The notes beneath the pieces were generated by a model. That model had not been told where the DNA came from and did not search any database. It saw nothing but the letters and a program-made list of their open reading frames with translations. The translations under genes were made by a program, and so were the position numbers. DNA of 64,000 bases from Opeltia flavorubescens. Lineage: Eukaryota; Ascomycota; Lecanoromycetes; Teloschistales; Teloschistaceae. Numbering within the stretch: the stretch's first letter is position 1; each line of letters starts with the position of its first letter. The stretch lies in the NCBI GenBank assembly GCA_000442125.1, contig KE546977.1, forward strand, positions 62,001 through 126,000. Reading direction: 5' to 3'. Of this stretch, positions 47,331 to 58,587 are shown piece by piece.

Positions 47331-49036
47331 GTCTCACTTCGACAGAGACAAATGTACTTTTCTCGGAAATTGCCTTTTGGAAAGGATCTAACACTATGTT
47401 CATGATTCAGATTGGCCTGCTCACCTAGGATAGAACCTCGAAGAGGGGATCCTTTAATCAAAAATCCCTTTGAATTTCCTCCATTGCCAATGAGCCTGCT
47501 GGACCGATTTCGCAGCTTAGTGCGTGTGTGCGTGCTACTGTAGACGTTTCCTCGGATTCTCATAGGCATTTGACTATAACAGTAAGTTTGCCTATATAAT
47601 CTCCTCTTCAATTATCAAATTGATTCCCACACTGATAGCTTTCTACCAATTATAATTATCTTTAATCAGAGGTCAAGTTCATTTCCTCTAATCTTCTTCG
47701 CCTTTCATCATTAAACCGACTCCAAAACACAGTAAAAAGTCTGGCCAAAGACTATAACCAAGAACTTTACAGAGAGTAGCATACTATACTGCTAGAATGA
47801 CTCCAAAAAGGGCCAAAAACGGCGGGAAATCCCTATTCAGTACATCGACCTTTTGTTCCGGCAAGGAAGAAGCTGGGCACCTGCTCGAGGGCGTGCTTTC
47901 ATCGCTCCTGCCAACGCTACAAGGTCAGCAACAAGTAAATTCAATTTACTACATTTAGCACGCTCTTCACCCTTTGATAGGCATTTCATCTCAGCCCAAT
48001 CTATAAATCGAAAAATCTGTTTCAATTTTCAACGTAATCAACTCATCATAACAACCCTCTCCCTCGTCAAAGATACTTGCACAAAATTCTACAGGTACTC
48101 TATCTACCAAAAAAGCTTAAGGCTAAGTAGTAGGGTACAAATGCCTACTAGCCCAACTTTTGAAGTTAGCATTTCATATCAAGAGTAAACGGAAACAGCG
48201 AGTCCATTGTCTCGCGACTCATTATAAAGGTTACTTTAGACTTATCGCTCCAGAAGCTTCCTATTGGTCTCTCCAGTGTCAAGACTCCAAACGCCAGCCG
48301 AGTAGTAGGATCACCTCTCGTTATCGAACATGGACCAATCTCGCACTAAGATACTTAGTAGACGGTCCTATAGCGCGGTACTCAAGATTGGTAACACGAG
48401 CCCGCTCTAGGCTTTTCAAGTGCGTTCTTCAAAGAGGATGGTGAAATTACAATATAACGGAGGTTTGGAAATCTGATTAGTTGGTGGTTCATAGGTGTGT
48501 TTTTCATTTCGTATTTTTACAAACGAGGAAATAGGCAGATTTTTGAGTATTAGTATGAAGACTTTTCTATGTCAGGGATCAAATTTCCAAAGAGCAACAA
48601 CTAAGTCGAGCAAAAAACACGAATAACTACTCTCAAAAATTCGCACATCAGCACCCAGCTTCAATAAATTCGCTTACTATCCCTCGACTCTATCCACACC
48701 TTTACCAATAATAGTCTAAGCAATGGTTTAATTTTTAACACTACAGATGGATTCTTTTCCATTCTACCGTTGCAGGATCGTTGCATCAGATATCCAAGAA
48801 TTATTTGTCGTTGAATGATATCGCAGTTTCTAGTATTCTTATAGATATTATCTTAGTACAGTACACCTCGAGCATACGCAAACATTCCCGATACATATTT
48901 CCAAAATTTTATATTTCTCCAAAAAATCATCACCTTCATCAATAAGACCCAAGAAAATTAATATAAATCACAGACGTATATCCAATTAAACTTCCTTTTC
49001 AATCTCGATTTCCTAAATTAATTCATAGCCACATCT
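47331..49036. other. Intergenic, AT-rich, no gene seen
   Basis: About 1.7 kb. Frames at 47853-48188 and 48160-48444 are not recognisable; no repeat structure or transposon end was found by eye. Confidence 0.45.
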
Positions 49037-50527
49037 CTACTGGACTCCTCGCTGTGCCCCCCTAACTTCCACGACCCTCGCCTGAAACCTCATTCGTTGC
49101 TTCTTCATCTCCTCGATCAAATCGCTGACACTAACCTCTTCCTCCTCTTCCCCCTCCTCCTCATCCCCCTCCTCTTCTTCCGCATCCTCCTCTTCCGCAT
49201 CCGCATCCTCAACCTCCATGTCCTCTGCTTGCACTTCCACCTCATGACCATCCTCTCGTCTACCTTGAGAACCTGCATCGTCTAGTAGCTCTCTGACCTC
49301 GCGATCCGCGATGATCTCGGTATTCGTAGTATCGGAAGCCGTCTCGTCTGCATCCACATCTCCTTCTGGATCCTCATACTCCGAGGTTGATTCCATCGCG
49401 TCATCTTCTTCTTCTTCTTCATTTTGAGGATCTGTGTCTGTATCGTGCGGATCTCCGAGGACTGTATTCATGGAGTCTGGTGCGGTGTGTTCCGCACCTA
49501 TAGATTCCGTATCCGTGTCCTCCAACCAAGACGATTCCATCTCCTCGTAAGTCCAGTTACACACGACCCCCGATGCAGTAACAACGTAGTTTGGTTCCGG
49601 TGTATCCTCAATCTCCGAATCTGTTTCCATCTCGCTGTTATCTTGTTCTTCATCTTCATGTTCTGTATCCGGATGATCCTCCGTGTCGTCATCCTTCTCA
49701 GACTCATTATCTTCCCACTCTGCGCCACTAACCTCCGAATCCGTCCAGTCCGCATCCCCCCTCGGTTCATGTACATGTTGTTCTCCAAGAGCTCGTGATA
49801 TGCGCCACTTCCTTAAGAGGCCACGTGACAAGGAGCCAGAAGCATCCATCTTATCGAAATGTTTGACCAAGTCATCGTACTCCGTCGGAACTTCCAGATT
49901 ATGCTCTCGGTGGAAAGTTTTCCAATTCTCCAACGAGGCCATGGACTCCACGAAATCATCATTTTGGTAGCAGTAAGCGTGATAGAAGTTATGTGCTTTT
50001 TCATAGCTAAGAAAATTTTGGGCAAGAGCATACGAGACCTCGAAAGATAGAATAGCGGTTGGCAAATCCTGGACATCGGACTGGCGCTCGAGACGATGAA
50101 GGTAGCCAAGGGATTCGACCAGGCGTTTGCAGAACGCAATCCAGTGCTTCTCCGCCGCGCGGATCCAGCGTTCCTCATTCCAAGAATGGGTCATATCATT
50201 CATCCTCCGGAAATTATACCCCAACACCATCCGAGTTTGATTCTCCGCATCGATCTGCCGCGCCCGTTCCTTAGAATCCTCTTCATTCAGAAAGGTACTG
50301 CGACATACAGGACAGCTCGAAACCTGTCCCTCTGCAAAACGACTCGTTGTCCACTTCAATAGACAGGACATGCAGAAGAGATGTTGACACGGGAGCCTGG
50401 TAGCAATTTCGGCTTGTTCATCTTGAAAAGGCCTAATGCAGATATAACAAGTTTCGTTACCAAGCTTTGTTTTGGTTGGGAAGGTGCAGGTGTTCGATAT
50501 CCATGAAAGGATGTAGTCGGTAGACAT
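49037..50527 (-). CDS. RING-finger protein with long acidic tail, tandem copy 4
   Basis: Single exon, about 496 residues from ATG 50527 (MSTDYILSWISNTCTFP aligns with the starts of the other copies; an ATG at 50542 adds five). The finger has the full C3HC4 set: CYIC, LPCQHLFCMSC and CPVC, so unlike copies 1-3 it should bind two zinc ions. The middle matches the family (FEVSYALAQNFLSYEKAHNF, LLRKWRISRAL). From about residue 265 the protein turns into some 230 residues dominated by Asp/Glu, with Glu-rich runs near the end, closing with a short basic coiled segment. Likely an intact E3-type RING protein; the acidic tail suggests interaction with basic partners such as histones (inference). Confidence 0.75.
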   Translation of the reverse strand: MSTDYILSWISNTCTFPTKTKLGNETCYICIRPFQDEQAEIATRLPCQHLFCMSCLLKWTTSRFAEGQVSSCPVCRSTFLNEEDSKERARQIDAENQTRMVLGYNFRRMNDMTHSWNEERWIRAAEKHWIAFCKRLVESLGYLHRLERQSDVQDLPTAILSFEVSYALAQNFLSYEKAHNFYHAYCYQNDDFVESMASLENWKTFHREHNLEVPTEYDDLVKHFDKMDASGSLSRGLLRKWRISRALGEQHVHEPRGDADWTDSEVSGAEWEDNESEKDDDTEDHPDTEHEDEEQDNSEMETDSEIEDTPEPNYVVTASGVVCNWTYEEMESSWLEDTDTESIGAEHTAPDSMNTVLGDPHDTDTDPQNEEEEEDDAMESTSEYEDPEGDVDADETASDTTNTEIIADREVRELLDDAGSQGRREDGHEVEVQAEDMEVEDADAEEEDAEEEEGDEEEGEEEEEVSVSDLIEEMKKQRMRFQARVVEVRGAQRGVQ

Positions 50528-50867
50528 GATTTGGATGTTCACGTATCCACTGTTGTCTGATGTCGTTCAGTCCGGAATCGCTGGCTGTAGGTGCTGATCC
50601 AGGGCTACCTCTTGCAATTGGGATACGAGAGCTGAATTCTCTTGAGGTGAGTAGAGTATATACGCTTTGTCTTTTTGAACAATGACCCTGTGCGCACTTT
50701 ACATTGTTGTTCAACCTCTGTTCGCTGACAAGGGCCTTGTCCGCGTAATATACATTCCACATGTAAGCAGACTTTTCCTTTGTTCACCAGAGTATTCCTG
50801 GTTGCACCAGTCGCATTAAGGGTAATTGGTTCAAATCGAAACCTCGATGATCCAGTGTAGGCTTGAG

Positions 50868-52991
50868 TCACCCCTCGACTTTCCACGTCTTGTTCGCAGT
50901 CCAACAATGACTCAACATTGGACTCGCTTCCTCCAAGCTCTTCCCAGCCCCAAGGAGCCAAGATGGACAGCCCTTAAGCCGTGGATTCAAGAAATACGGG
51001 GTATCCCTAAAACACAGCCCTGGCGTATCCACAGACACAGTAGCAAGAACCTGCAAAATCCCATACAGAAGAACCCATCGACCTTGACGGACTTCGCGGG
51101 GACTTGCCTCTGAAAGCAAGTCAGTCTTTTCAAAACGAAGGAAGGCTTCTACGAGACTGTTCGTAGTGATTTCTGGCCCAACGAGGAGGGAATTGCTAGC
51201 TTCGACGCAAGATTGCAGATTTCGCTTTTCCATTGTTTTGGCTTTGGTGCTGAAGATGCTTTGTTTCAATGGCTTGCCTCCGGACAGCTCGGCTGCGGAT
51301 GCTGGTAGAAGCGGGTATGGATAGGGAAGAGGTGGATGTTTATGCTTCTTATCAAAGGCCAGTAGAACATTGGTGGGAAAGGAAGTGTCATCTCGACAAT
51401 CTGCGTTGACTCCACCACTCATCTCGAGCTCAACGACTTTATCCCATCGCCGACTCCGATCAACGAGGTAGTCATACAGACACCCAAAATCATCTTGCAA
51501 GCGCTGTACCAGCTCCCGGGTGAGCCAACGGTCGTTGCTTCCGAACGTTGCTCCAGGTGGCCAGCCTTTATATGCTTTCTCATAGTGCTGTCGCAGGAAT
51601 TGTCGCAAGTGATCGAAACTGCGACGGAGAAGTGGGGATAAAGCGTGATTCGGTAGCATGTCATCAAAGCTGAAGGCCGAGAGTCTGAATTCACATGCTT
51701 CGATCCTCGCTTGTAATTCATTGTAGGCGCGTTCGAGCGAAGTTCGAGATGTATAGCTGATATCGCGAAACTCAGGTACAGTCCGTAGTTCACTATACAT
51801 TCCAACGCAGTGGACGAAGGCTTCCCGCCATCCTTCTGGCCATTTGATCTGATGGTTTTCGATCCACGCAAGTAGCCCAGCTGCAGCTACTACATCGTTG
51901 GAATTATTGTGGAGATGATTCTTGATTAGATACTGAATGAGGAGATGAGCGCAGTCAATGTCATGTGGCATATATAACAGTAGGCGCTCATGAAGATCTG
52001 TCAAAGCCTGATAGTACGTCATCCCAACCAACGGCTTACTAAGAAGGAAAGCGAAAAAGTTCCGTGTTGTACTGTGATGTCGCAAGATCTCTATTCGAGT
52101 AGCATCATCTGGGGCTGGAAAATGGATCTCGTGCCGGATTGGGCTCTCAATGCTGCGATTGTCGCTTTCCGAGACTGTCGGTAATGCTCGACGACCTTTA
52201 GCCATCAAATTCAGATTCTTCATCCCGCCTCGTAAGGCAGATATCTGTTCTCGAGACGGTGAAAGTTTGGCACTGCGTTGAAACCCTTCCTGTAGCTTGG
52301 ATGTGAGAAATTCGGATTTGGTGTCTTCAAGGAGGGATGACTTGATCCGGAAGGATGCCTGTGGCCTTTGATAACCAAAATAAACCAGAGTATCTCCTGA
52401 ATCATCCCAAAGCTCAGGATCCTGCAAGCATTATCATGCTGCCGTTGCTCGGAAGCTGAAATTCATATTTGATGGCTGACTCACCTTCATTAACTTTCCC
52501 CACGCATCAGCCGGCCTTCCTTCACCAGCCCATCGCTTCAAACTAGCTGCCTGCTCTAAGCCCTTCATCTCGTGTAGCTTCTGTTCGGAGACTTTGACTG
52601 GCGGTGCCGCTTCAATACAAACAGTCGTACCCAAAGGAAGCGGATCAAGGCTTTTTGTCAGATCCTCTGAGCTTCGCCAATCACTGCTGTGGATGCTACT
52701 TTGTTCCGCACTGAGCCTACTGTTGATCTTCCCGAGTATGTTTCGGCCAGGCCGCTCATCTCGTACAGTGGAACAGAAAGAAGCCCCATCTGACGAATGA
52801 TCATCACTAAAAGTCTCCACCGGTTCACTCTGCACTGAAATCTCCGTCTTCTTCAGTAGAAAAGCACCCTGGCTGAAATGATTGCGACCATCTGGACTTG
52901 TTCCTCGTGAGGAACTCCGTTTTGGAGAAGGAGGTCGCAGCGATGGCAGGGACGATACCATGGCTGTACTGTAAGGCGATCGTGATACCAT
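50868..52991 (-). CDS. DUF8004-type conserved fungal protein
   Basis: Two exons, 52991-52485 and 52421-50868 (63 bp intron, GTGAGT donor, phase 0), 686 residues. The N-terminal third is Ser-rich and disordered-looking. The second exon opens DPELWDDSGDTLVYFGY and carries the long conserved core: TTRNFFAFLLSKPLVGMTYY, WPEGWREAFVHCVGMY, EFRDISYTSRTSLERAY, FLRQHYEKAYKGWPPG. This matches a conserved ascomycete family annotated only as a domain of unknown function. No signal peptide, membrane helix or catalytic motif. The alternative ATG a few codons in is also possible. Confidence 0.75.
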
Positions 52992-54357
52992 TGCTGTTAT
53001 CAGATGAAGTCAATATAACGCCTTGACTGATACCGACCTCAAGTCTGGTGATGTCTAAAGCCAATATGAGAATGGATTCCGTTATGACGAAGCTGCGACC
53101 TACTGACAGTTATTCAAATGGAATGTGTTTAAGGAGATAGCTCCGGCTGAAGAGGCCGCATAAAACAACCTTGACGAATGTTAGCTCAGAGAAGAATTTG
53201 GTTCAGAGGTGGGTGTGTTGATTCCCCGGCGTCGACGAGTCGCTGACATTTTTGTTCAGCAAATACTTCGATCATCTGAGGCGGAACCCAGGACTGCGAA
53301 ACCATAACCCTGGGATGATAAGTTCCCGTCTCTGGTGCCACCAAGGAGGAACGTTCAACCAGAAACGGATCGAGCTCCAACCGTCAAAAATTTCGGCAGG
53401 CATGATTGGAGCGGCTGCCAAGTGCTGGAAATGTGGATATGTTCAGGGTCCGATCTTGACCAACAATTTGTACAGACCGTCGCTACTAGTCTTCTGATAA
53501 GAGCTTTGGTCTGAACGCCGTTAAAATTAAATAAATTGCCTATAGACTGTCCGGGTTGATCATTCCTGGTCGGATAGGATGAGATTTTCTCGAAAATTCT
53601 CCTTTCCCCACAAAGACCGCCGCCACGTGCGTGTCTGGTGCAGGGCTACGTGGTTGGTCGCACTCGTAGCGTGGGGGCCACGTTGCTGCTAATCTAGCTA
53701 CGACTTGGACTTACTGAAGGATTCTATCTATCGAATATAGACTCTGAGTTCTGGAGGGCGAGTTCTCAAAGCCAAAATGGTTCTACTGTAAGAATTGACA
53801 CGATGAATCTCCCACGTTGTAGAGCGTCCGCCAATATATTTTGGCGCATGCGCGTGCCTACTCGAATACAACAAGTCAGCGGTGCAGAACAAGATTTCAC
53901 GGGCACAAGGGCCAGTAACAAGGTTCGGCAGCGTCTTTGCACTAAAATCGAGGAACAAGTTAGCCTTCTAAGCAGGCAAGCCAAATTGTGGGGTGCATGC
54001 GCACCAATGCAAGGGCATTATGGAAGCCATCGATGCAAGCCATGATATCGAGAGCTAGGCCTAGCGTAGAATTTCTTGATCGTTCGGATCGCGAAGAGTT
54101 ATGCTCTCTGGATTTTTCATTCTCATCTTTCCTGCGAGTCTTTTCTATGCCAACATTGATTCGGACAGAGACCTTAGTAATCCGTCAGACAATATCAATT
54201 CACCTTTTTTTTTTCAGTACTTGTAAATTAAATCTTTTCTTCGGCTTCGTTGTCCTGGAGGAGCATGTAAAGTCTGACTCCCAAAAACGACGGAAGCGGA
54301 CCAAAGCGAGAAAGTTCAGTGCAGCTTCATTCGTCATTGCGTCGTCGTGTCAAAAGA
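52992..54357. other. Intergenic, upstream of the nitrate transporter
   Basis: About 1.4 kb with no convincing gene. GATA-type sites, TGATAA at 53495-53500 and CTATCT at 53724-53729, could bind an AreA/NIT2-type nitrogen regulator, but such short sites occur by chance. A pyrimidine-rich tract lies at 54210-54220. Confidence 0.35.
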
Positions 54358-55994
54358 ATGGGCTTCACGATAAGAAGCCTCTGGGAGGCTCCCGCAATCA
54401 ATCCAGTCAATCGTATGTGCACGCAGATAATCCCCATTTGATCGGAACTGACCTCGACAAAAGACAAGGCCAAATCGATACCAGCACTGAATCCTTTCAA
54501 CGTATACGGACGTGTCTTCCTCCTCTCGTGGTGGGGTTTCTTCGTCGCATTCTGGTCTTGGTATGCGTTCCCACCATTGTTGACGGAAACGATCAAGGCC
54601 GATCTCCACCTCTCCCAGGCTGAGATTGCCAATTCGAACATCCTCGCCTTGGCAGCAGCTCTTATTGTGCGCCTGATCGCCGGCTCGGCATGTGATAGAT
54701 TCGGAGCGAGATGGACCTTTGCTGGCATTTTGCTATTAGGTGCCATACCCACGGCACTTGCAGGGACGGTCACAACGGCTCACGGACTTGTTGTGCTGAG
54801 GTTCTTCGTTGGGATTCTTGGTGGTAGCTTCATTCCATGTCAGGTGTGGACGACGGGATTCTTCGATAAAAGTGTGGTTGGTACTGCGAACTCTCTCGCA
54901 GCAGGTCTGGGAAATGCCGGCAGCGGAGTGACGTATTTCTTGATGCCTGCAATCTTCAATTCCCTGGTACAAAATCAGGGTCTCTCCGCAAGCAAAGCAT
55001 GGCGCGTGTCCTTCGTTGTCCCCTTCATCTTGATCACGACTACAGCGATTGTCATGATTTTGACATGTCCTGATACTCCCACTGGCAAGTGGTCGTCCAG
55101 ACGTCGAGACGTACAGCGACATCTGGATATGCGTGATACTTTCTTCAGCGCTTCTGCGACAGGCAAGAAAGGGAACGCATCAAGTATCGAGTCCGGAGGC
55201 CTGTCCAACGACACCATCAGGCTGAATTCCAACAAAGCACAAGGCCACTATACGGATGCGCAAGCGCAGGAGGATGACCTTCTCACTGCCGCCAGCTGGG
55301 AATTGGTCGAAAAGCCGACGGTGGAAAGCTCCTTGAAAGCCGTCGGCACGCTACCAACGCTCACCCTCATTGTGGTGTATTTTTGCTCATTCGGCACGGA
55401 ATTGTGCGTCAACTCCATCCTCGGAGCTTACTATGCAAAGAACTTCCCAAGACTAGGTCAGACCGGTTCGGGAAATTGGGCGGCCATGTTCGGCCTTCTC
55501 AACGCCGTCTTTCGTCCTGCTGGCGGTATGCTTTCCGATGTCATCTATCGCCATACCAAATCTTTGTGGGCCAAGAAGACGTTGATTCATACCTTCGGTG
55601 TTATGATGGGGATTTTCTTGATAATCATTGGTATTCATGACCCTAAGTCGAAGGCTATGATGTTCGGCCTCGTGACTGGGCTGGCGTTCTTTGAAGAAGC
55701 AGGAAATGGCGCCTGTTTCGCATTGGTGCCACATGTACGCCCTACCTCCAACGGTATATTAGATCAAACTCTAGCTCAAGCGTCACTGCTAATATTCTTT
55801 TAGGGTTGATCACTGGTGTGACTGGCGCTGCTGGAAATCTCGGTGGCATAGTCTTTCTTCTCATTGCCCGATACACGGACGACTCTGCAGACTACCCAAA
55901 GGTCTTTTGGATTGTCGGTACGATCGCAATTGTAGGAAACTTCCTTGTAGGATGGATTCGACCTATACCAAAAGATCAACTTGGAGGCCGATAG
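54358..55994 (+). CDS. Nitrate transporter, NNP family of the MFS
   Basis: Imports nitrate (with protons) across the plasma membrane for assimilation. Three exons, 54358-54412, 54464-55753 and 55804-55994, join in frame to 511 residues, the usual size for fungal CrnA-type transporters. The short exon 1 (MGFTIRSLWEAPAINPVN) continues into IPALNPFNVYGRVF, WYAFPPLL and LHLSQAEIANSN. Nitrate-signature-like motifs AGLGNAGSGVTYFLMP and FEEAGNGACFALVPHVRP...TGAAGNLGGI are present, and a long hydrophilic loop separates the two six-helix halves, as expected. No nitrate or nitrite reductase gene lies in the window, so it is not visibly clustered. Confidence 0.88.
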
Positions 55995-56753
55995 ACATTG
56001 GAGTGAGGGTAGGCATGGTTCTGCCACTATAGCTGTCCGTAATTTTGCGTGAGTCCTGAAACAAACCAATCAAGAAGAGGAGGCCATCCCCTCTGAGCTT
56101 CGCCGAATGCCAATGGCTACTGGCCGGTTACCAGATATTCCGAATACAAGGCTGCAATATTCGTGGAAGCCTGATGGTGGAATAGTCACGAAGCATCGTT
56201 GCTTCCTCGGGAATGAAGTGTACTCAGATCGATCCAACTCTCATCAGCTCTTCCAATACTTTAACAAGGCCCAATGGAACACCTTGGTCGAGGGAGAGTA
56301 AAGCGCAGCCGCAACGGCTCTGGACAGGGTCGAGGTCCAGACGATAGGTAGATTGAATGGGTACTCTGAAGATGTTCTAGTGAAGTGGCAACGCTAAAGG
56401 AAAGATATCTCTGTATGCAGTCTGACAAAACATCCAGCTCTAGCATCGTCAAACCGAATAGCAGAGAACATTGTTTGAAGGATCACATGCAGATTCCACA
56501 TGGATGTCTGTATTGGAGTGAATCTGGTTCTGATAGAGCGTCAGACACATTCGTAAGTGCTAGCTAAGTTGTCCTAGGGAAGGTACATTGTTCGAATTCC
56601 AGAGTTGAGAAAATGCCAAGTCTTGCCAAGTATTGAGAATCGCGCTTATCTTCATGAGGTTAGCTCTTTGATCATGGTTCTAGTGGCTTGGCGCGTTCCT
56701 CGTAGCTCTGTGGTGTCTTAATTGTCAACCAGTAGTATGGCAAATCGATAGGC
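55995..56753. other. Intergenic between convergent genes, no gene seen
   Basis: Contains the 3' flanks of the nitrate transporter and of the minus-strand gene beyond it. Short frames only. Confidence 0.45.
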
Positions 56754-57898
56754 CTACAATTCCCAAAGCATATAATAATACACTCCCTCCAACCCAATCT
56801 CACTCCCCTCATCATCACTCCCAGTATTATCAACAGTGAAAATCCGCACTCCGCTAGGCACTTTCCTCCCCAAAACATCACTATGATCCTTAATTAAATA
56901 CGCAATCCCCACACCCTGGGGCGTCGCCAACAACGCCTTCCCTTCCTCACTCCCCATATCAAATCTCCTCCCCGGCCATGGTAAATTCAAGTCATCCTGC
57001 GCGGCGTGGTCGATATATTCCATGATCTGTCGTGTAGACTCTGTGACGATATTATCCTGGAAGATGTATTTGAGATTTTTGGCATCGTCGTGGCCGACTT
57101 CGCCGATCCAGTGTAGGTACATCATGTCAGACCAGCGCCATAGGGGTGGGAGGCTGGCGTCGGGGCCGGCGCGGAAGCGGGGGGAGTATGCGGCTTCGAC
57201 GATGATGGTGTTGCCGTTGGGGATGAATTTGGTGAAGTAGTTTCCTTTTGTGGGAGGCTAGTATGCATTGTTTTAACATCAGCATAAGCTCTCTACCCTC
57301 GGATTATCAAGAAGACAAGGTATTGTTATGATACGCAATAGCATCTCTAACGGCATTGATCACGCACACTGATTCGGTAGGGAAAGAAGAGACTCACAGT
57401 ATTCGCATACCCACTCATATCCGTGAACGGTCTCTCTTGAATCACATACACCGGATGTACGTCCGTCGCATTGTGTGGGATCCCCAGCTTTGTCAAAATC
57501 GGCTCCAGATCATCCGATACCTCAGGCTTCACTCCCTGTCGCGTACTCCAACCATTCTCAAGCTCTTCTGGCCCCCACGGATGCTTCAGTGGTGGATCAT
57601 CATGTATCATGCCAAGAAGTCTATCCCCTTTGCATACGTAGGCGGTGAAGTTCTCTGCTCGTTTAACCAGGGGAGCGTGACGTGCATCAAGAACGAGGGT
57701 TAGAGTCTTGTCATGGGTACCGACAGTTGTATCATTCGCATGTACACTACCAGACGAACGCCGCGAGAATTTCGAGTCGAACTTGGAGCTCAGATCATGA
57801 CCTTCAGGCCACTGGAGAAGGTGTAACAAGAAAAGAGCCGCAATGATCGAGGATGTTATAAGCTTTCGAGAGACCCTAGTCCACTTTATGGAGAACAT
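56754..57898 (-). CDS. Membrane-anchored protein of unknown family
   Basis: Two exons, 57898-57398 and 57257-56754 (140 bp intron, GTGAGT donor, phase 0), 334 residues. One hydrophobic segment near the N-terminus (LITSSIIAALFLLHLLQW, about 13-30) after a basic start suggests a type II anchor or uncleaved signal. The remainder is soluble-looking, with FTAYVCKGDRLLGMI, WRWSDMMYLHWIGEVGHD and YLIKDHSDVLGRKVPSGVRI. I do not recognise the family. The two exons are each clean open frames and the product has ordinary composition, so the gene itself is likely real. Confidence 0.6.
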
Positions 57899-58587
57899 TT
57901 TAGGTTGGGATAGGGTGCCTTTTCCTCGTCTGTATAATGCTGATCAGGGACAAACAAGTAAAAACCGGCGTCTTAAGTAGGAGATGATCGGAACATTTCT
58001 TCCGGAGCATACAGCATTCAGGATAAAACCAGTAGATATGTTAGTAGAACTCGCTTCACGACGCAATCCATCTTCTCTTGTACTGGAAGCGAGCAAGTAA
58101 TAAGCAGAAATAGATAGCCCCTCCCAAACCACATAATTTAAATAGGTAGATAATCATGCACTTGTTTAGGGAAAGATGAGACCCAAAACATGTTTCACAC
58201 AAGACCACGAATGAAGGTGAAGCATATCACATGCTTAGGATGCCTCGAAGACGACAGAAACGTGCAGAATAGAAAAAGAACGCCGGACTATCTCCATCCA
58301 TCAAGATCAGCTTCCCCGACGGTAAACACCCGTAAGGGAAGACTCATGCCTGAATGACAGCAGTACCAAGCATATGAGACGAGTTTCGTAAACAATTTCT
58401 CTTCTCCACGAATATTAATTTATACATTACACCTCCCGAACACTACCTACAATCCCTCCTCATGATTTCGGCCACCAGATATAAGTCTCTTCCCCGCATC
58501 GCCACCCATATCCACATACTAAGTCTCCCAATCGATTCAAACCTCCCCCCTTCCTTTCACCCATTTTAACCCAACCTCCAGAACATC
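57899..58587. other. Intergenic, no gene seen
   Basis: About 690 bp between two minus-strand genes. No convincing coding sequence. Confidence 0.45.

Noticed and set aside
49097-49798. Plus-strand Leu/Phe- and Arg/Cys-rich frames opposite RING copy 4
   Set aside because: Antisense shadow of the acidic, GA-rich coding strand.
50820-50845. tRNA B-box-like GGTTCAAATC
   Set aside because: No matching A box or acceptor-stem pairing at the right distance.
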